Shown here one piece after another: positions 1 to 8,320 of a stretch of 32,859 nt of DNA. Under the pieces are notes generated by a model. The model was not told the DNA's origin, ran no database searches, and was given only the letters and a program-made list of their open reading frames with translations. Origin of the DNA: JBOHPP01 sp050731755 (lineage in GTDB: Bacteria > Methylomirabilota > Methylomirabilia > Rokubacteriales > CSP1-6); assembly GCA_050731755.1 (NCBI GenBank), contig JBOHPP010000119.1, positions 1 to 32,859 on the forward strand, read 5' to 3'. The position numbers and the translations under genes are program-made. The stretch's first letter is position 1. Every line of letters begins with the position of its first letter.

Positions 1-526
1 GCGCCGCTGCGCGCGGCGGGTCCTCGGTCCGCTCGGCCCGACGCGTCTCCGGCGCGCGCGGCGTCACCGGGGTCTGCGGGTCGTGGGTGCCGCGCACCTC
101 TTCGACGAGGCTGAACTGCAGCCCGAAGTGGAATTCGAAGCAATCGACGCGGTTGAAGCGCAGGTGCTTGATCTTCCGGCGGAACGCGTCGGCAACCTTC
201 TCGGCGACGAAGATTACCCGGGGCGGTTCGGCCGATGACACGCCCGCCGACGGGTACAAGCGCTGCACCGCGTCGGGGTCCTCGGCACACCAGGAGTAGG
301 CCTCGAGCGCGCGCATCATCATCTCGTCGTTCGCGTTGAAGCCGATGGCGATGAGCGTGAGGCGCCCGCCGGCGTCAAGCGCGAGGAGGTCGATGGTGGC
401 GCTGCCGAGCCCGACGCCGGTGTCGAGCAGCCGCAGGCCGCGTTCGACGGCGTCGAGCTGCTCGGCGACCAGGGCTTGCAGCTCCTTGATGTCCTCGAGC
501 TTGAGCGATCTGGGCCCGGGCTTCAT
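1..526 (-). CDS. Uncharacterised protein, 3' end outside the window
   Basis: The reading frame opens at an ATG (526-524) behind a GGAGGA ribosome site at 531-536 and stays open to the window edge, giving at least 175 residues. No complete ORF exists because the stop lies outside. The N-terminus is a charged helix (KLEDIKELQALVAEQLDAVE). It is followed by an alpha/beta-looking core with TIDLLALDAGGRLTLIAIG, then VIFVAEKVADAFRRKIKHLR and FNRVDCFEFHFGLQ; the visible end is rich in Pro, Arg and Glu. The pattern of an acidic residue, then a strand with a second Asp and another strand recalls PD-(D/E)xK nuclease-like folds. The usual ExK is absent (AIG), so this would be a degenerate member at best. 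Function is unknown. It is separated by 102 bases from the hydrolase downstream on the same strand. Confidence 0.7.
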   Translation of the reverse strand, partial: MKPGPRSLKLEDIKELQALVAEQLDAVERGLRLLDTGVGLGSATIDLLALDAGGRLTLIAIGFNANDEMMMRALEAYSWCAEDPDAVQRLYPSAGVSSAEPPRVIFVAEKVADAFRRKIKHLRFNRVDCFEFHFGLQFSLVEEVRGTHDPQTPVTPRAPETRRAERTEDPPRAAA

Positions 527-628
527 GCGCTCCTCCGGTGCTGCATCGGACGGCAAAGGGTGGGACAACCAGCCTGACCACGAGTATGCCAACGCCAGGT
601 GCCGATCACGAAAGAGAATCGGCGGCGG

Positions 629-1492
629 TCAGCGGGGCTCCGCGCGTGCCGGGGACAGATGGGTCTCGAAGAAGTCGCCGACGCGCTGCAGGAGGGCGGG
701 GCTCAGCTCCCCGTGGCGGGCCCTGTCCACGAAGGCCATCTCGGCGGCGCGGTTCGCCTCCAGCGCCCGGGCCAGCCGCTCGGCGTGGCTGAAGGGGATC
801 TGGTCGTCGGCGCGGCTGTGGATCAGCATGACCGGGATGCGCAAGCGGGCCGCCGCCTCGGCCGGCGAGGGCCGGGTGATGTCGTGCCCCAGGAACATGC
901 GGGCCCAGACGCGCATCAGCACGATCAGCGGCTCCCGGAGAACCCAGAAGTGCGCGTAGAGCTCCCGGCCCAGCGTCTGGAGATCGGCGAAGGCCGCGTA
1001 GGCGACGACCGCTCGGATCCGCGGCTCCTCGGCGGCGGCCAGGAGCGCGACGGCGCCGCCCAGCGAGAAGCCGAACACGCCCACGGTCCCGAAGCCGCGG
1101 CCCTGGAGCACGTCGACGACGCGGCGCAGATCGTCGCGCTCGCGGTAGCCGAGCGTGGTGACCTGCCCCTCGCTGGCGCCGAAGTAGCGGAGATCGACGA
1201 GCAGCACCGTGAAGCGTGAATGGAGCGTCGCCGCGATGGACAGCAAGTCGCTCTTGTCCGCCGGGTAGCCGTGCAGCAGCACCACCGCCGGTGCGCCCGG
1301 ACGGGGCGCCAGCCAGGCGGCCAGTCGCAGACCGTCCCGGGTGGTGATCACGAGCTCTTCGACAGGGAGGTTGACGTTGCCAGGAGTGAGCAGGGCGGTC
1401 AGGCGGGGCGGCCGCACCGCCAGCCAGAAGCTGAGGAAACTGAGGAGCAGAAAACCGGCGCCGACGGCGAAGAGCGTGAGGAGAAGCTTCAC
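629..1492 (-). CDS. Membrane-anchored alpha/beta hydrolase
   Basis: Serine hydrolase of the alpha/beta fold, 287 residues from a GTG start; substrate unknown. An N-terminal hydrophobic segment (about residues 2-26) probably anchors it in the inner membrane with the catalytic domain outside. Visible signatures are the oxyanion strand VVLLHGYP (about 70-77), the nucleophile elbow GFSLGG with Ser143, an Asp in LIHSRADDQIPF and a His in DRARHGE. Together these form a complete Ser-Asp-His triad. The frame is open further upstream to 1720, but that part is the shadow of the cupin gene in another frame. The GTG at 1492 is the first start clear of it and leaves 25 bases to the cupin stop. It is the last gene of the TPR-TenA-cupin run. 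Family certain, role not. Confidence 0.85.
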   Translation of the reverse strand: MKLLLTLFAVGAGFLLLSFLSFWLAVRPPRLTALLTPGNVNLPVEELVITTRDGLRLAAWLAPRPGAPAVVLLHGYPADKSDLLSIAATLHSRFTVLLVDLRYFGASEGQVTTLGYRERDDLRRVVDVLQGRGFGTVGVFGFSLGGAVALLAAAEEPRIRAVVAYAAFADLQTLGRELYAHFWVLREPLIVLMRVWARMFLGHDITRPSPAEAAARLRIPVMLIHSRADDQIPFSHAERLARALEANRAAEMAFVDRARHGELSPALLQRVGDFFETHLSPARAEPR

Positions 1493-1517
1493 CGCACGAC
1501 GCGTGGGGCGGCGCCCG

Positions 1518-1853
1518 CTAGGTGAGGGCGACGAAGTCGTACTCGCCGATACCCTGCAAGACGAGGAACGTCGCCGACTTCTCGCCGCCGTTGACGACGA
1601 GGTGTGGCCGGGCCGGCCGCACCGAGTACGTTTCGCCGGGGCCGAGCCCGATCTCCTCTTTCGGGTCGCGCAGGAAGAGCCGCAGCCGCCCCTCGAGGAC
1701 GTAGAACGTGTCCTGCACACGCGTGTGGTAGTGCCAGGGAACCTGGTGGCGAGGGCCGAGCGTCAGCTCGGTGATCCGAAACCCCGGGCGGGCCGCGTGG
1801 CAGACGCGCCGCTCGACCTCGTAGAGGTGGCTGCTGTCCTTCAGCGCTTCCAT
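1518..1853 (-). CDS. Small single-domain cupin
   Basis: A 111-residue single cupin barrel, the usual size for stand-alone cupins. The first metal-binding motif is visible as PWHYHTRVQDTFYVLEGRLRLFL, with two His, a later acidic residue and the G after YVLEG. The second motif has the His in RPARPHLVVNGG. Such proteins bind a metal and act as small dioxygenases, isomerases or sugar/amine sensors, and nothing here fixes the substrate. The ATG at 1853 lies one base beyond the stop of the TenA-like gene, so the two are probably translated together. The pairing suggests a shared small-molecule pathway, which is inference. Confidence 0.85.
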   Translation of the reverse strand: MEALKDSSHLYEVERRVCHAARPGFRITELTLGPRHQVPWHYHTRVQDTFYVLEGRLRLFLRDPKEEIGLGPGETYSVRPARPHLVVNGGEKSATFLVLQGIGEYDFVALT

Positions 1854-1854
1854 G

Positions 1855-2523
1855 TCACGCCCCCCCGAACGCGTGCAGGGTGTCCCAATAGAGCTTCTCG
1901 TAGCCCTGGAGCAGGCGGGCGGCCCGCTTGACCATCCGGGGATCGACGCCGCGGGCCAGGCCGGCCGCCACCACGGCCAGCGCCTGCGTCTCGAAGTCGG
2001 CCGGCGGGTTGGCGAACAGGTCGAAGAACGCGGTCTCGGCCTCGGCGAGCCCGTAGCTGGCGCGCAGCGCCCGGCTGATGCGCGCGCAGTTGGCGCCCCA
2101 GGCGGGGAAGTTGACGAGAAACGCCGCCGCCACCTCGGCCTCCGAGCCGTAGAGAGCGAGCCAAGCCATGTAGGCGGGATAGGCCTGGGCCGCCGGCGCT
2201 GGCTCGTAGGCCTCGAGCAGGGCTTCGTCCATGTTCATGGCGCGGGCGAAGGCCCCCAGCGCGCCGAGCGCGGCGCTCTCGCCGGCCAGCACACCCTGGA
2301 AGAACGGACCGCTCTCCGTCGTCGCGAAACGGTGCACGAGCAACCCCGCGCTCCGGAGATCGCTGCGGATGATGTGGTACTGCTCGCCGGCGAAGCGCGC
2401 GAGCGCGCCCCGGCGGACGCGGCCGGCTTCTAGCTCGACGAGGTAGGGATGGGCCCGAATCTCCTGTTCGACGACGACGAGGTCGCGCCGGATCTCCTCG
2501 ATCAGCGCCTTGCTTTTACGCAT
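1855..2523 (-). CDS. TenA/PqqC-like protein with haem-oxygenase fold
   Basis: A 222-residue all-helical protein resembling the TenA/THI-4/PqqC superfamily. Recognisable parts are the N-terminal helix IRAHPYLVELEAGRVRRGALARFAGEQYHIIRSDLRSAG and the central helices ending in AAAFLVNFPAWGANCARISRALRASYGL. The thiaminase-II signature PCYWIYWEVG, present in the second TenA of this window (13904-14566), is missing. It is therefore unlikely to be an aminopyrimidine hydrolase and may be an iron-binding oxidase-type relative. Its ATG overlaps the end of the TPR gene by 8 bases (CATGCGTAA), and its stop lies one base before the cupin ATG. All four genes of this run are likely one transcript. Confidence 0.75.
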   Translation of the reverse strand: MRKSKALIEEIRRDLVVVEQEIRAHPYLVELEAGRVRRGALARFAGEQYHIIRSDLRSAGLLVHRFATTESGPFFQGVLAGESAALGALGAFARAMNMDEALLEAYEPAPAAQAYPAYMAWLALYGSEAEVAAAFLVNFPAWGANCARISRALRASYGLAEAETAFFDLFANPPADFETQALAVVAAGLARGVDPRMVKRAARLLQGYEKLYWDTLHAFGGA

Positions 2524-3040
2524 GGCGCTCGGTCTGGGGCCCGGGCGGCGCGTGGCCGTTGAGACGTCCGAGCAGGCCGTGGAGCGCCTTGCGCGCTTCC
2601 GCGTCTTCCGGCGCCGCGCGCACGGCGCCCTCGAATTCGCGCAGCGCGTCCGGCCATTTCCCCTGCCGGGCGTAGATGCGTCCGAGGTTCATGAAGGGGA
2701 ATTGTCGCGGCTCGTAGCGGGTGGCGCGCTTGGCCTTCTGGAGCCAGGGAATCGCCTCGTCGAGCTTGCCACCCTGCATGAGGTACACGCCGATGTCGTT
2801 ATACGGGTTGCCGAAGTCCGGATCGATGGCGATCGCCTTCAGACACTCCTCGGTGGCCTCCTCCAGCCGCCCCTGAAAGCTGAGCGTCCAGCCCAGGAAC
2901 GTGTGGGCCTCCGCGGTCGGACGCACCCGGATGGACTGCCGGTAGAGATCGATCGCGGCGTCCAGGTCTCCCGCCATCTGGCGACGGTACGCCTCCCGCC
3001 ACAGCTCGGTCGCCCGCTCGATGTCCTCGGCGTCGCTCAC
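2516..3040 (-). CDS. TPR-repeat protein
   Basis: Built from about four tetratricopeptide repeats, for example AGDLDAAIDLYRQSIRVRPTAEAHTFLGWTLSFQGRLEEATEECLKAIAIDPDFGNPYNDIGVYLMQGGKLDEAI. The YNDIGVYL and ALREFEGAVRAAPEDAEARKAL repeats are typical. No signal peptide or membrane segment is visible, so it is probably a cytoplasmic protein-protein scaffold. I place the start at the GTG 3040 (174 residues). A good minus-strand -10 (TACAAT, 3084-3079) lies inside the longer reading frame, which could otherwise begin at ATG 3115 behind a GGAG. The longer form (199 residues) cannot be excluded. It is first of the four-gene run leading to the hydrolase. Confidence 0.8.
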   Translation of the reverse strand: MSDAEDIERATELWREAYRRQMAGDLDAAIDLYRQSIRVRPTAEAHTFLGWTLSFQGRLEEATEECLKAIAIDPDFGNPYNDIGVYLMQGGKLDEAIPWLQKAKRATRYEPRQFPFMNLGRIYARQGKWPDALREFEGAVRAAPEDAEARKALHGLLGRLNGHAPPGPQTERHA

Positions 3041-3078
3041 GTGCTCGGTGGCCCCGTGGGCCGGGCCGCCACCGCGGT

Positions 3079-3084
3079 ATTGTA
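3079..3084 (-). promoter_or_regulatory. Candidate -10 box of the TPR-TenA-cupin-hydrolase run
   Basis: On the minus strand this reads TACAAT, one mismatch from the sigma-70 consensus, in a GC-rich setting. Transcription would begin near 3072, about 30 bases before the GTG at 3040. No convincing -35 is visible. Confidence 0.35.
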
Positions 3085-3258
3085 CGCGGCGTTCCGGGCG
3101 TGCGCGGCGTGCCATTCAGGTCCGCTCCGAGTCACGCAGGATCGGCCCCCTTGGGGAGCCAGCGTGCCCCACCCCATCACCGTTCGTGGCCGTGGGCCGT
3201 GCCCAGAACCCCAGGCGTTTGAAAACAAGTCTTTAGCCGTTCCTCCCCGGCTGCAGCG

Positions 3259-3264
3259 TATGAT
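3259..3264 (+). promoter_or_regulatory. Candidate -10 box for the 7TM hybrid kinase
   Basis: TATGAT stands out in the 210-base gap between the TPR gene and the kinase. It would give a leader of about 55 bases before the GTG at 3326. No clear -35 is seen 17 bases upstream. Otherwise I see no gene or RNA in 3116-3325. Confidence 0.3.
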
Positions 3265-3325
3265 CCCCCCGCTTCGGCACACCCCTTGCTCCACGACCCT
3301 GCAGCCCAGGAGACAACGGCCAAGC

Positions 3326-6300
3326 GTGGCGCCCGTGACGCTCCATCACATCCTGCCGCTGGTCGCGCTGGTGCTGAATGTGGGCCTCGTCGCCATCGCC
3401 CTCGTTCGGGACCCGGCCAGCCGACTCAATCGTGTCTTCGTGTGGTTCGTGTCGGCCATGGCGCTGTGGAACTTCGGCGTTTTCATGCTCCGCCGCACCA
3501 TGGACGAATCGGGCGCCTTCGCCTGGGAGGTCGTCATCCACGTCGGGATCATCGCCTTGCCGGCCTTCTACTACCACTTCGTCGTCGTCTTCCTGGAGGC
3601 CACGCTCGAGCGGCGTCGGGCCCTGATCACCGTCTACGGCCTGTCGGCGGCCTTCTCGCTGCTGAACCTCACCGGCGCCTCCGCCTTCATGCGCGGCGTG
3701 CAGTCCACGGCCTGGGGCTGGGCGCCGGTTCCCGGGCCCCTCTATCACGCCTTCCTCGTCTACTTCTACGTCTTCCTCCTCGCCGGGCTCGTCCACCTGC
3801 GCCGGGCCCACAGCGAGGCCGGGTCGGGATTCCGGCGCAACCGGATCCTGCTCGTGCTGCTGGGAACCGCGTTCACGGTCCTCGGCGGGTTCGTGGACAT
3901 CATCCGCTTCGCCGTCGCCCGCGTCGTCCCGGTCATCGAGCACGCCTATCCCGTGGGCATCCCCACCAACATGCTCTGCGCGGTGTTGTTCGGCGCGGCC
4001 ATCGTCCGCTACCGGATGTTCGACGTCAGCGTGATGGTCAAGAAGTGCGCTGTGTACGGCATGGTGGGCGCCGTCGTGACCTCGGCCCTCATCGCCGTCA
4101 CCTGGGGCCTCGAGCGCGCCTTCGCTCTGGAGCGGATCACCGCGCTGTGGATCATCACGCCACTCGGATTCCTCTTCACCCTCCTGCTGACGCCCCTGAG
4201 CCGCCCTGTCGAGGATTGGATCGAGCGGCTGATGTTCAGCAAGCCGCGCGGCTGTCACAAGGCGCTGGTGGCGCTGAGCAAGCAGATGAGCATGATCCTG
4301 GACTTCGGCCAGGTCGTTGAGACGCTGGTGCGCGGTCTCGTCCGCGGCATTCCGCTCACGCACTGCGCGCTGCTGGTGTACGACGCGACGACTAGCGCGT
4401 TCGTCCTGCATCGGGAGGAGACGACGAGCGGCGAGGGCGTCGGCGTTCAGGCCATCGCCTCCGGCAGCCCGCTGGTCGGCTGGCTGGAGCAGGCGGAGCA
4501 GGTGCTGGTCAAGGAGGCGGCGATTCAGGACCGCACCGTGGCCCGGCGCCTGGGCACCGACGAAGGCGAGCTGGAGCGGATCAACGCCTCCCTGATCGTC
4601 CCGGTGAAGATCGAGCGCACGATCAGCGGCATCCTGCTCCTAGGCGAGAAGCTCTCCGGCGAGATCTTCGACGCCGAGGAGCTGGAGCTGCTCTCCGTCC
4701 TGGCCACCCAGACCGCCATCTCCATGGAGAACGCGCGTCTCTACGAGGCCGCCGACCGCGGGCGCCGCCGGATCGACGTCCTCTATCAGCTCTCCCGGCG
4801 GCTGGCCACGGTCGGCGAGACGGACGAGACCCTGTCTCTCATCGTCACCGAGACCCGCCGCTTGCTCGGAGGTGAGCTCGCGGCGATCCGTCTGCTGGAA
4901 GGAGAGGACCTCGTCCTCCGGGCCTGGACCGAATCGCCCATCGCGTCCGCCCTCCGGGCGCGCCTCCACGTCGGCGAGAGCCTCTCCGGCGCCGTGGTGG
5001 CGACGAATCAACCGGTCATCGTGGAGGACGTCCTCGAGGACACTCGGTACGACCCCGCCCACCGGCGGGCCGCCGAGGCCACGGGCATTCACGGGTTCCT
5101 CGGTGTCCCGCTCCACGCCAACGATCGCGCCACCGGCGTGCTCTACCTGTACACCCGCGAGCGGCGGCGGTTCCGGGCCGACGAGGTGTCGCTCCTGGCC
5201 GCCTTCGCCGATCAGGCGTCGGTGAGCCTGGAGAAGGGTCGCATGGCCGCCGAGCAGAAGCGGGCCGAGGAGGCGTTACGGCAGAGCGAGAAGCTGGCCA
5301 CCATGGGCAACCTCCTGGCCGGCGTCGCCCACGAGCTGAACAATCCGCTGACGGTCATCGTCGGGTACGCCGAGCTGCTCCGGGAGCGCGTGCGACACCT
5401 GGTCTCCACGGCGCCGGCCAAGGTCGAGGCCGCCGCCGAGCAGATCGACGTCGCCGCCCATCACTGCAGCCGCATCGTCCGCAACTTCCTGGCCCTGGCC
5501 CGCAAGCACCCGCCGGAGCGACAGCGCGTGGCGCTGAACCAGATCGTCGCCGACACCGTCGATCTCCTCGCCTACCCCTTCCGCACCGACAGCGTGACCG
5601 TGACCCTGGACCTCGCCGCCGACCTTCCCGACCTCTGGGCCGACCAGCACCAGCTCAAGCAGGTCGTCGTCAATCTCTTGACCAACGCGCATCACGCCAT
5701 GCGCCAGACCGGAATGCGCCGCCTCACGCTGATGACACGCCACGACTCGGCCCACGGCCGGGTCCGGCTGAGCGTGGCCGACACCGGGCCGGGCATCCCG
5801 CCGGCAATCCAGGCCCGGATCTTCGAGCCCTTCTTCACCACCAAGCCGGTGGGCGAAGGCACGGGGCTCGGCCTCTCGCTCTGTCACGGCATCGTCGAGA
5901 GCCACGGCGGCGCCATCACCGTGGAGAGCGAGCCCGGGCACGGCGCCACGTTCATCATCGAGCTGCCGGCGGGCAGCCCCGAGCCGGTCGAAGCCGGCGC
6001 CGAGGACGGGCTCGCGCCCAGCGTGCCCGGGCAGACGGTCCTGGTGGTGGACGACGATCCGTCCGTGACGACGTTCCTGGCTCAGCTCCTGGCCCAGGAC
6101 GGTCACCGCGTGGACACCGCACCGGGCGCGGCCGAGGCGCTGGAGCGCCTCGGCGCCTGCCGCTACGACCTGGTCATCAGCGACGTGCGGATGCCGAAGA
6201 TCGACGGTCCCCGCTTCTACCGCGAGCTCGAGCGGCGGCGTCCCGGCGACCGCCCGCCGTTCATCTTCATGACCGGCGACATCCTGGGCGGCGACACGCT

Positions 6301-6400
6301 GCAGTTCCTGGAGTCCATCAAGGCGCCTTGTCTCAACAAGCCGTTCGGCATCGAGGAGGTTCGCCGGGCCGTCCACGCCGCCGTCGCCGCCTCCCACTGA
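3326..6400 (+). CDS. Hybrid sensor histidine kinase, 7TM-GAF-GAF-HisKA-HATPase-REC
   Basis: A 1024-residue inner-membrane sensor kinase. Residues 1 to about 300 carry seven hydrophobic segments of the 7TM histidine-kinase sensor type, ending in SRPVEDWIERLMF. Two GAF-like domains follow (about 320-460 and 480-640; the second has LIVTETRRLLGGELAAIRLL). Then comes HisKA with GVAHELNNPLTVIVGY, where the phospho-His is His669. The ATPase domain has an N box (NLLTNAHHAM), DTGPGIP near Asp819 and GTGLGLSL. The C-terminal receiver has the acidic pair around Asp909, the phospho-acceptor Asp953 (ISDVRMPKIDG) and Lys1005. The frame is open upstream to 2510 but only as a shadow of the TPR gene. GTG 3326, with AGGAG at 3308-3312, is the most plausible start, although the spacing is long. 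It has no HTH output; the phosphate may pass on to a phosphotransfer protein or regulator elsewhere. Confidence 0.9.
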   Translation: MAPVTLHHILPLVALVLNVGLVAIALVRDPASRLNRVFVWFVSAMALWNFGVFMLRRTMDESGAFAWEVVIHVGIIALPAFYYHFVVVFLEATLERRRALITVYGLSAAFSLLNLTGASAFMRGVQSTAWGWAPVPGPLYHAFLVYFYVFLLAGLVHLRRAHSEAGSGFRRNRILLVLLGTAFTVLGGFVDIIRFAVARVVPVIEHAYPVGIPTNMLCAVLFGAAIVRYRMFDVSVMVKKCAVYGMVGAVVTSALIAVTWGLERAFALERITALWIITPLGFLFTLLLTPLSRPVEDWIERLMFSKPRGCHKALVALSKQMSMILDFGQVVETLVRGLVRGIPLTHCALLVYDATTSAFVLHREETTSGEGVGVQAIASGSPLVGWLEQAEQVLVKEAAIQDRTVARRLGTDEGELERINASLIVPVKIERTISGILLLGEKLSGEIFDAEELELLSVLATQTAISMENARLYEAADRGRRRIDVLYQLSRRLATVGETDETLSLIVTETRRLLGGELAAIRLLEGEDLVLRAWTESPIASALRARLHVGESLSGAVVATNQPVIVEDVLEDTRYDPAHRRAAEATGIHGFLGVPLHANDRATGVLYLYTRERRRFRADEVSLLAAFADQASVSLEKGRMAAEQKRAEEALRQSEKLATMGNLLAGVAHELNNPLTVIVGYAELLRERVRHLVSTAPAKVEAAAEQIDVAAHHCSRIVRNFLALARKHPPERQRVALNQIVADTVDLLAYPFRTDSVTVTLDLAADLPDLWADQHQLKQVVVNLLTNAHHAMRQTGMRRLTLMTRHDSAHGRVRLSVADTGPGIPPAIQARIFEPFFTTKPVGEGTGLGLSLCHGIVESHGGAITVESEPGHGATFIIELPAGSPEPVEAGAEDGLAPSVPGQTVLVVDDDPSVTTFLAQLLAQDGHRVDTAPGAAEALERLGACRYDLVISDVRMPKIDGPRFYRELERRRPGDRPPFIFMTGDILGGDTLQFLESIKAPCLNKPFGIEEVRRAVHAAVAASH

Positions 6401-6429
6401 GTCCGCGCGACGGTAGTCGCGCCTCACGT

Positions 6430-6479
6430 GAATGGGGAGGTTTGGAGGGGGTGGCCGCTACCCCCTCCAACTTCATGAT
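6430..6479. repeat. Palindromic intergenic repeat, copy A (possible two-way terminator)
   Basis: A 50-base element with an 11-bp perfect stem (6442-6452 with 6460-6470) around the loop GGCCGCT. It fills the gap between two converging genes and ends at the stop codon of the permease. A second copy lies at 15427-15476, also between converging genes. The two agree at 46 of 50 positions. Two of the four differences are a compensating T-A to C-G change in the stem, which supports selection on the hairpin. No U-run follows, so a role in termination or mRNA end protection is inferred. Confidence 0.8.
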
Positions 6480-7318
6480 CAGCCCAGCCCGCCGCGCAGG
6501 CGGGGATCGGCGAGGTCGCGGACGGCGTCGCCCACGAGGTTCAAGGCGAAGACGGCCAGACTGATGGCGATGCCGGGAAAGAAGATCATCCACGGCGCGT
6601 GCTCCATCGCCTCCGTTCCCGCCGTCAGCATGCCGCCCCAGGACGGCTCGTCGGGCGGAGCGCCCACCCCGAGGAAGCTGAGCGCCGCCTCCACCACGAT
6701 CGCGTAGGAGACGTTGGTGGTGACCAGGACGATGTAAGTGGCCAGACAGTTGGGCAGGACGTGGCGGAAGATGACCCGCCAGTGCGAGCAGCCGGCGGCC
6801 TGCGCCGCCTCGATGAAAGGATGCGCCTGGATCCCCAGCGCCACCGAGCGGACGGTGCGCGCCGCCGTCGGCGTCAACAAGATCGCCAGGGCCAGGATGA
6901 CGTTGTTGATCGACTGGCCGAGCGCGGCCATGAGCCCCAGCGCCAGGATGATCGGAGGCAGCGCCATGACCGAGTCGACCACGCGCTGGCTGGCCAGGTC
7001 GGACACGCCGCCGAAGTAGGCGGTGATCACGCCCCAGAGCGCCCCCAGCGTGATGCCGAAGAGGACGGACGTGAGCCCGACGTAGAGCGACAGCCGCGCC
7101 CCCCAGACGACGCGGCTCAGGATGTCACGGCCGATGTGATCGGTGCCCATCGGGAACTCGGTGCTGGGTGGCTGGTAGGGCGCGAATGCCGCGTCCTTGG
7201 GGCCGTGGGGGGCGAGCTGAGGTGCCAGCGCCGCGGTGGCCACCAGCAGCACGACGACCACGGCCCCCAGCGCCCCCAGCGGTTGTCGCTTCAGCAAGCG
7301 CACGAGGCCGGGCGGCAT
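6479..7318 (-). CDS. ABC transporter permease, dipeptide/oligopeptide type (DppC-like)
   Basis: A 279-residue inner-membrane permease of the binding-protein-dependent peptide/nickel uptake family. It has the N-terminal TM helix, then MGTDHIGRDILSRVVWGARLSL, which is characteristic of the DppC/OppC side. The cytoplasmic EAA loop reads EAAQAAGCSHWRVIFRHVLPN and the C-terminus FALNLVGDAVRDLADPRLRG. It starts one base after the DppB-like stop, so the two are co-translated. No ATPase or substrate-binding protein is in the window, so this permease pair must work with subunits encoded elsewhere. The adjacent M20 peptidase suggests an amide or peptide substrate. Confidence 0.9.
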   Translation of the reverse strand: MPPGLVRLLKRQPLGALGAVVVVLLVATAALAPQLAPHGPKDAAFAPYQPPSTEFPMGTDHIGRDILSRVVWGARLSLYVGLTSVLFGITLGALWGVITAYFGGVSDLASQRVVDSVMALPPIILALGLMAALGQSINNVILALAILLTPTAARTVRSVALGIQAHPFIEAAQAAGCSHWRVIFRHVLPNCLATYIVLVTTNVSYAIVVEAALSFLGVGAPPDEPSWGGMLTAGTEAMEHAPWMIFFPGIAISLAVFALNLVGDAVRDLADPRLRGGLG

Positions 7319-7319
7319 C

Positions 7320-8282
7320 TCAGGCGTACCGGATGCGCGGGTCGAGCCAGCCGTAGAGCAGGTCCACGACCAGGTTGACCGCGAGGAAGATCACGGCCAT
7401 CACGAAGATGATCGCCTGCACCGTCGGGTAGTCGCGATAGTTCACCGCTTGCACCAGGGCGGTGCCCATGCCGGGGACGGCGAAGATGATCTCCATGATG
7501 ACGATTCCGCCCAGGAGGCGGCCGCCCCACCAGCCGATGAACGTCACCACCGGCAGCAGCGCGTTGCTGAGCGCGTGGCGGTAGACGACGGCGCGCTCGC
7601 CGAGCCCCTTGGCCCGCGCCGTGCGCACATAGTCGTGACGGACGATCTCCAGCATCTGCGAGCGCGTCAGCCGCATAATCGGCGCGCTGATGTAGTAGGC
7701 CTGGGCCAGGGCCGGCCATACCAGCTGCTTCAGGTTGCTGGCGGGGTCCTCGAACAGGCCGGCGTACTCGAGAGGCGGCAGCCACCGGAAGAAGCGCACC
7801 AGCAGGTACAGGATGAGCACGCCGGTGAAGAAGATGGGCAGGCTGAGCCCGCTGATGCTGACGACGCGCACGAGGTAGTCGGCCCAGGTGTTCTGGCGCA
7901 CCGCGGACACGACGCCGAGCGGCACCGACCAGACGACGGCGAACAGGAGCGTGAGGACGGCCAGCTCCATCGAGCGCGGGAAGCGCTCGACCAGGATCTG
8001 GTTCACCGGCCGTCGCTGGCTGTAGGAGTAGCCGAAGTCCCCGCGGAGGACGCCGGCGACCCAACCCAGATACTGCACGACCAGCGGCTGGTCCAGGCCC
8101 AGCTCGGCCCGGATCTGCTGGATCTGCTTCTGCTGGATCGCGCTCGACTCCGACCCCGTCTGGTACACCAGGATCTGCGCGATGTCCCCCGGGACCATCC
8201 GCATCAGGACGAAGATGACGATGGACACGCCCACCAGCGTCGGCCCGAACATCAGCAGCCGGCGGAGGACGTAGGTGCGCAC
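7320..8282 (-). CDS. ABC transporter permease, dipeptide/oligopeptide type (DppB-like)
   Basis: A 320-residue permease with the classic DppB opening (TYVLRRLLMFGPTLVGVSIVIFVLMRMVPGD) and a long periplasmic loop after TM1. The EAA-type loop is YVRTARAKGLGERAVVYRHALSNALLP, and the C-terminus is VVDLLYGWLDPRIRY. It starts at a GTG (8282) with GGAGG about 14 bases upstream. It lies 38 bases after the UGA-containing AhpD-like gene and one base before the DppC-like gene. It would form the channel with DppC. Partner ATPases and binding protein are not visible here. Confidence 0.9.
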   Translation of the reverse strand: MRTYVLRRLLMFGPTLVGVSIVIFVLMRMVPGDIAQILVYQTGSESSAIQQKQIQQIRAELGLDQPLVVQYLGWVAGVLRGDFGYSYSQRRPVNQILVERFPRSMELAVLTLLFAVVWSVPLGVVSAVRQNTWADYLVRVVSISGLSLPIFFTGVLILYLLVRFFRWLPPLEYAGLFEDPASNLKQLVWPALAQAYYISAPIMRLTRSQMLEIVRHDYVRTARAKGLGERAVVYRHALSNALLPVVTFIGWWGGRLLGGIVIMEIIFAVPGMGTALVQAVNYRDYPTVQAIIFVMAVIFLAVNLVVDLLYGWLDPRIRYA

Positions 8283-8320
8283 GCCGCGCCGTCAGCCTCC
8301 GGTCGCGCGCGCGACGGCCA

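Noticed and set aside
2510..3325. N-terminal extension of the 7TM kinase by 272 residues
   Set aside because: It is the opposite-strand shadow of the TPR gene, low in hydrophobic order. The 7TM sensor begins cleanly at 3326.
3233..4411. 392-residue acidic minus-strand ORF
   Set aside because: Composition (Asp, Glu, His, Gly runs) is that of a shadow of the membrane kinase in GC-rich DNA.
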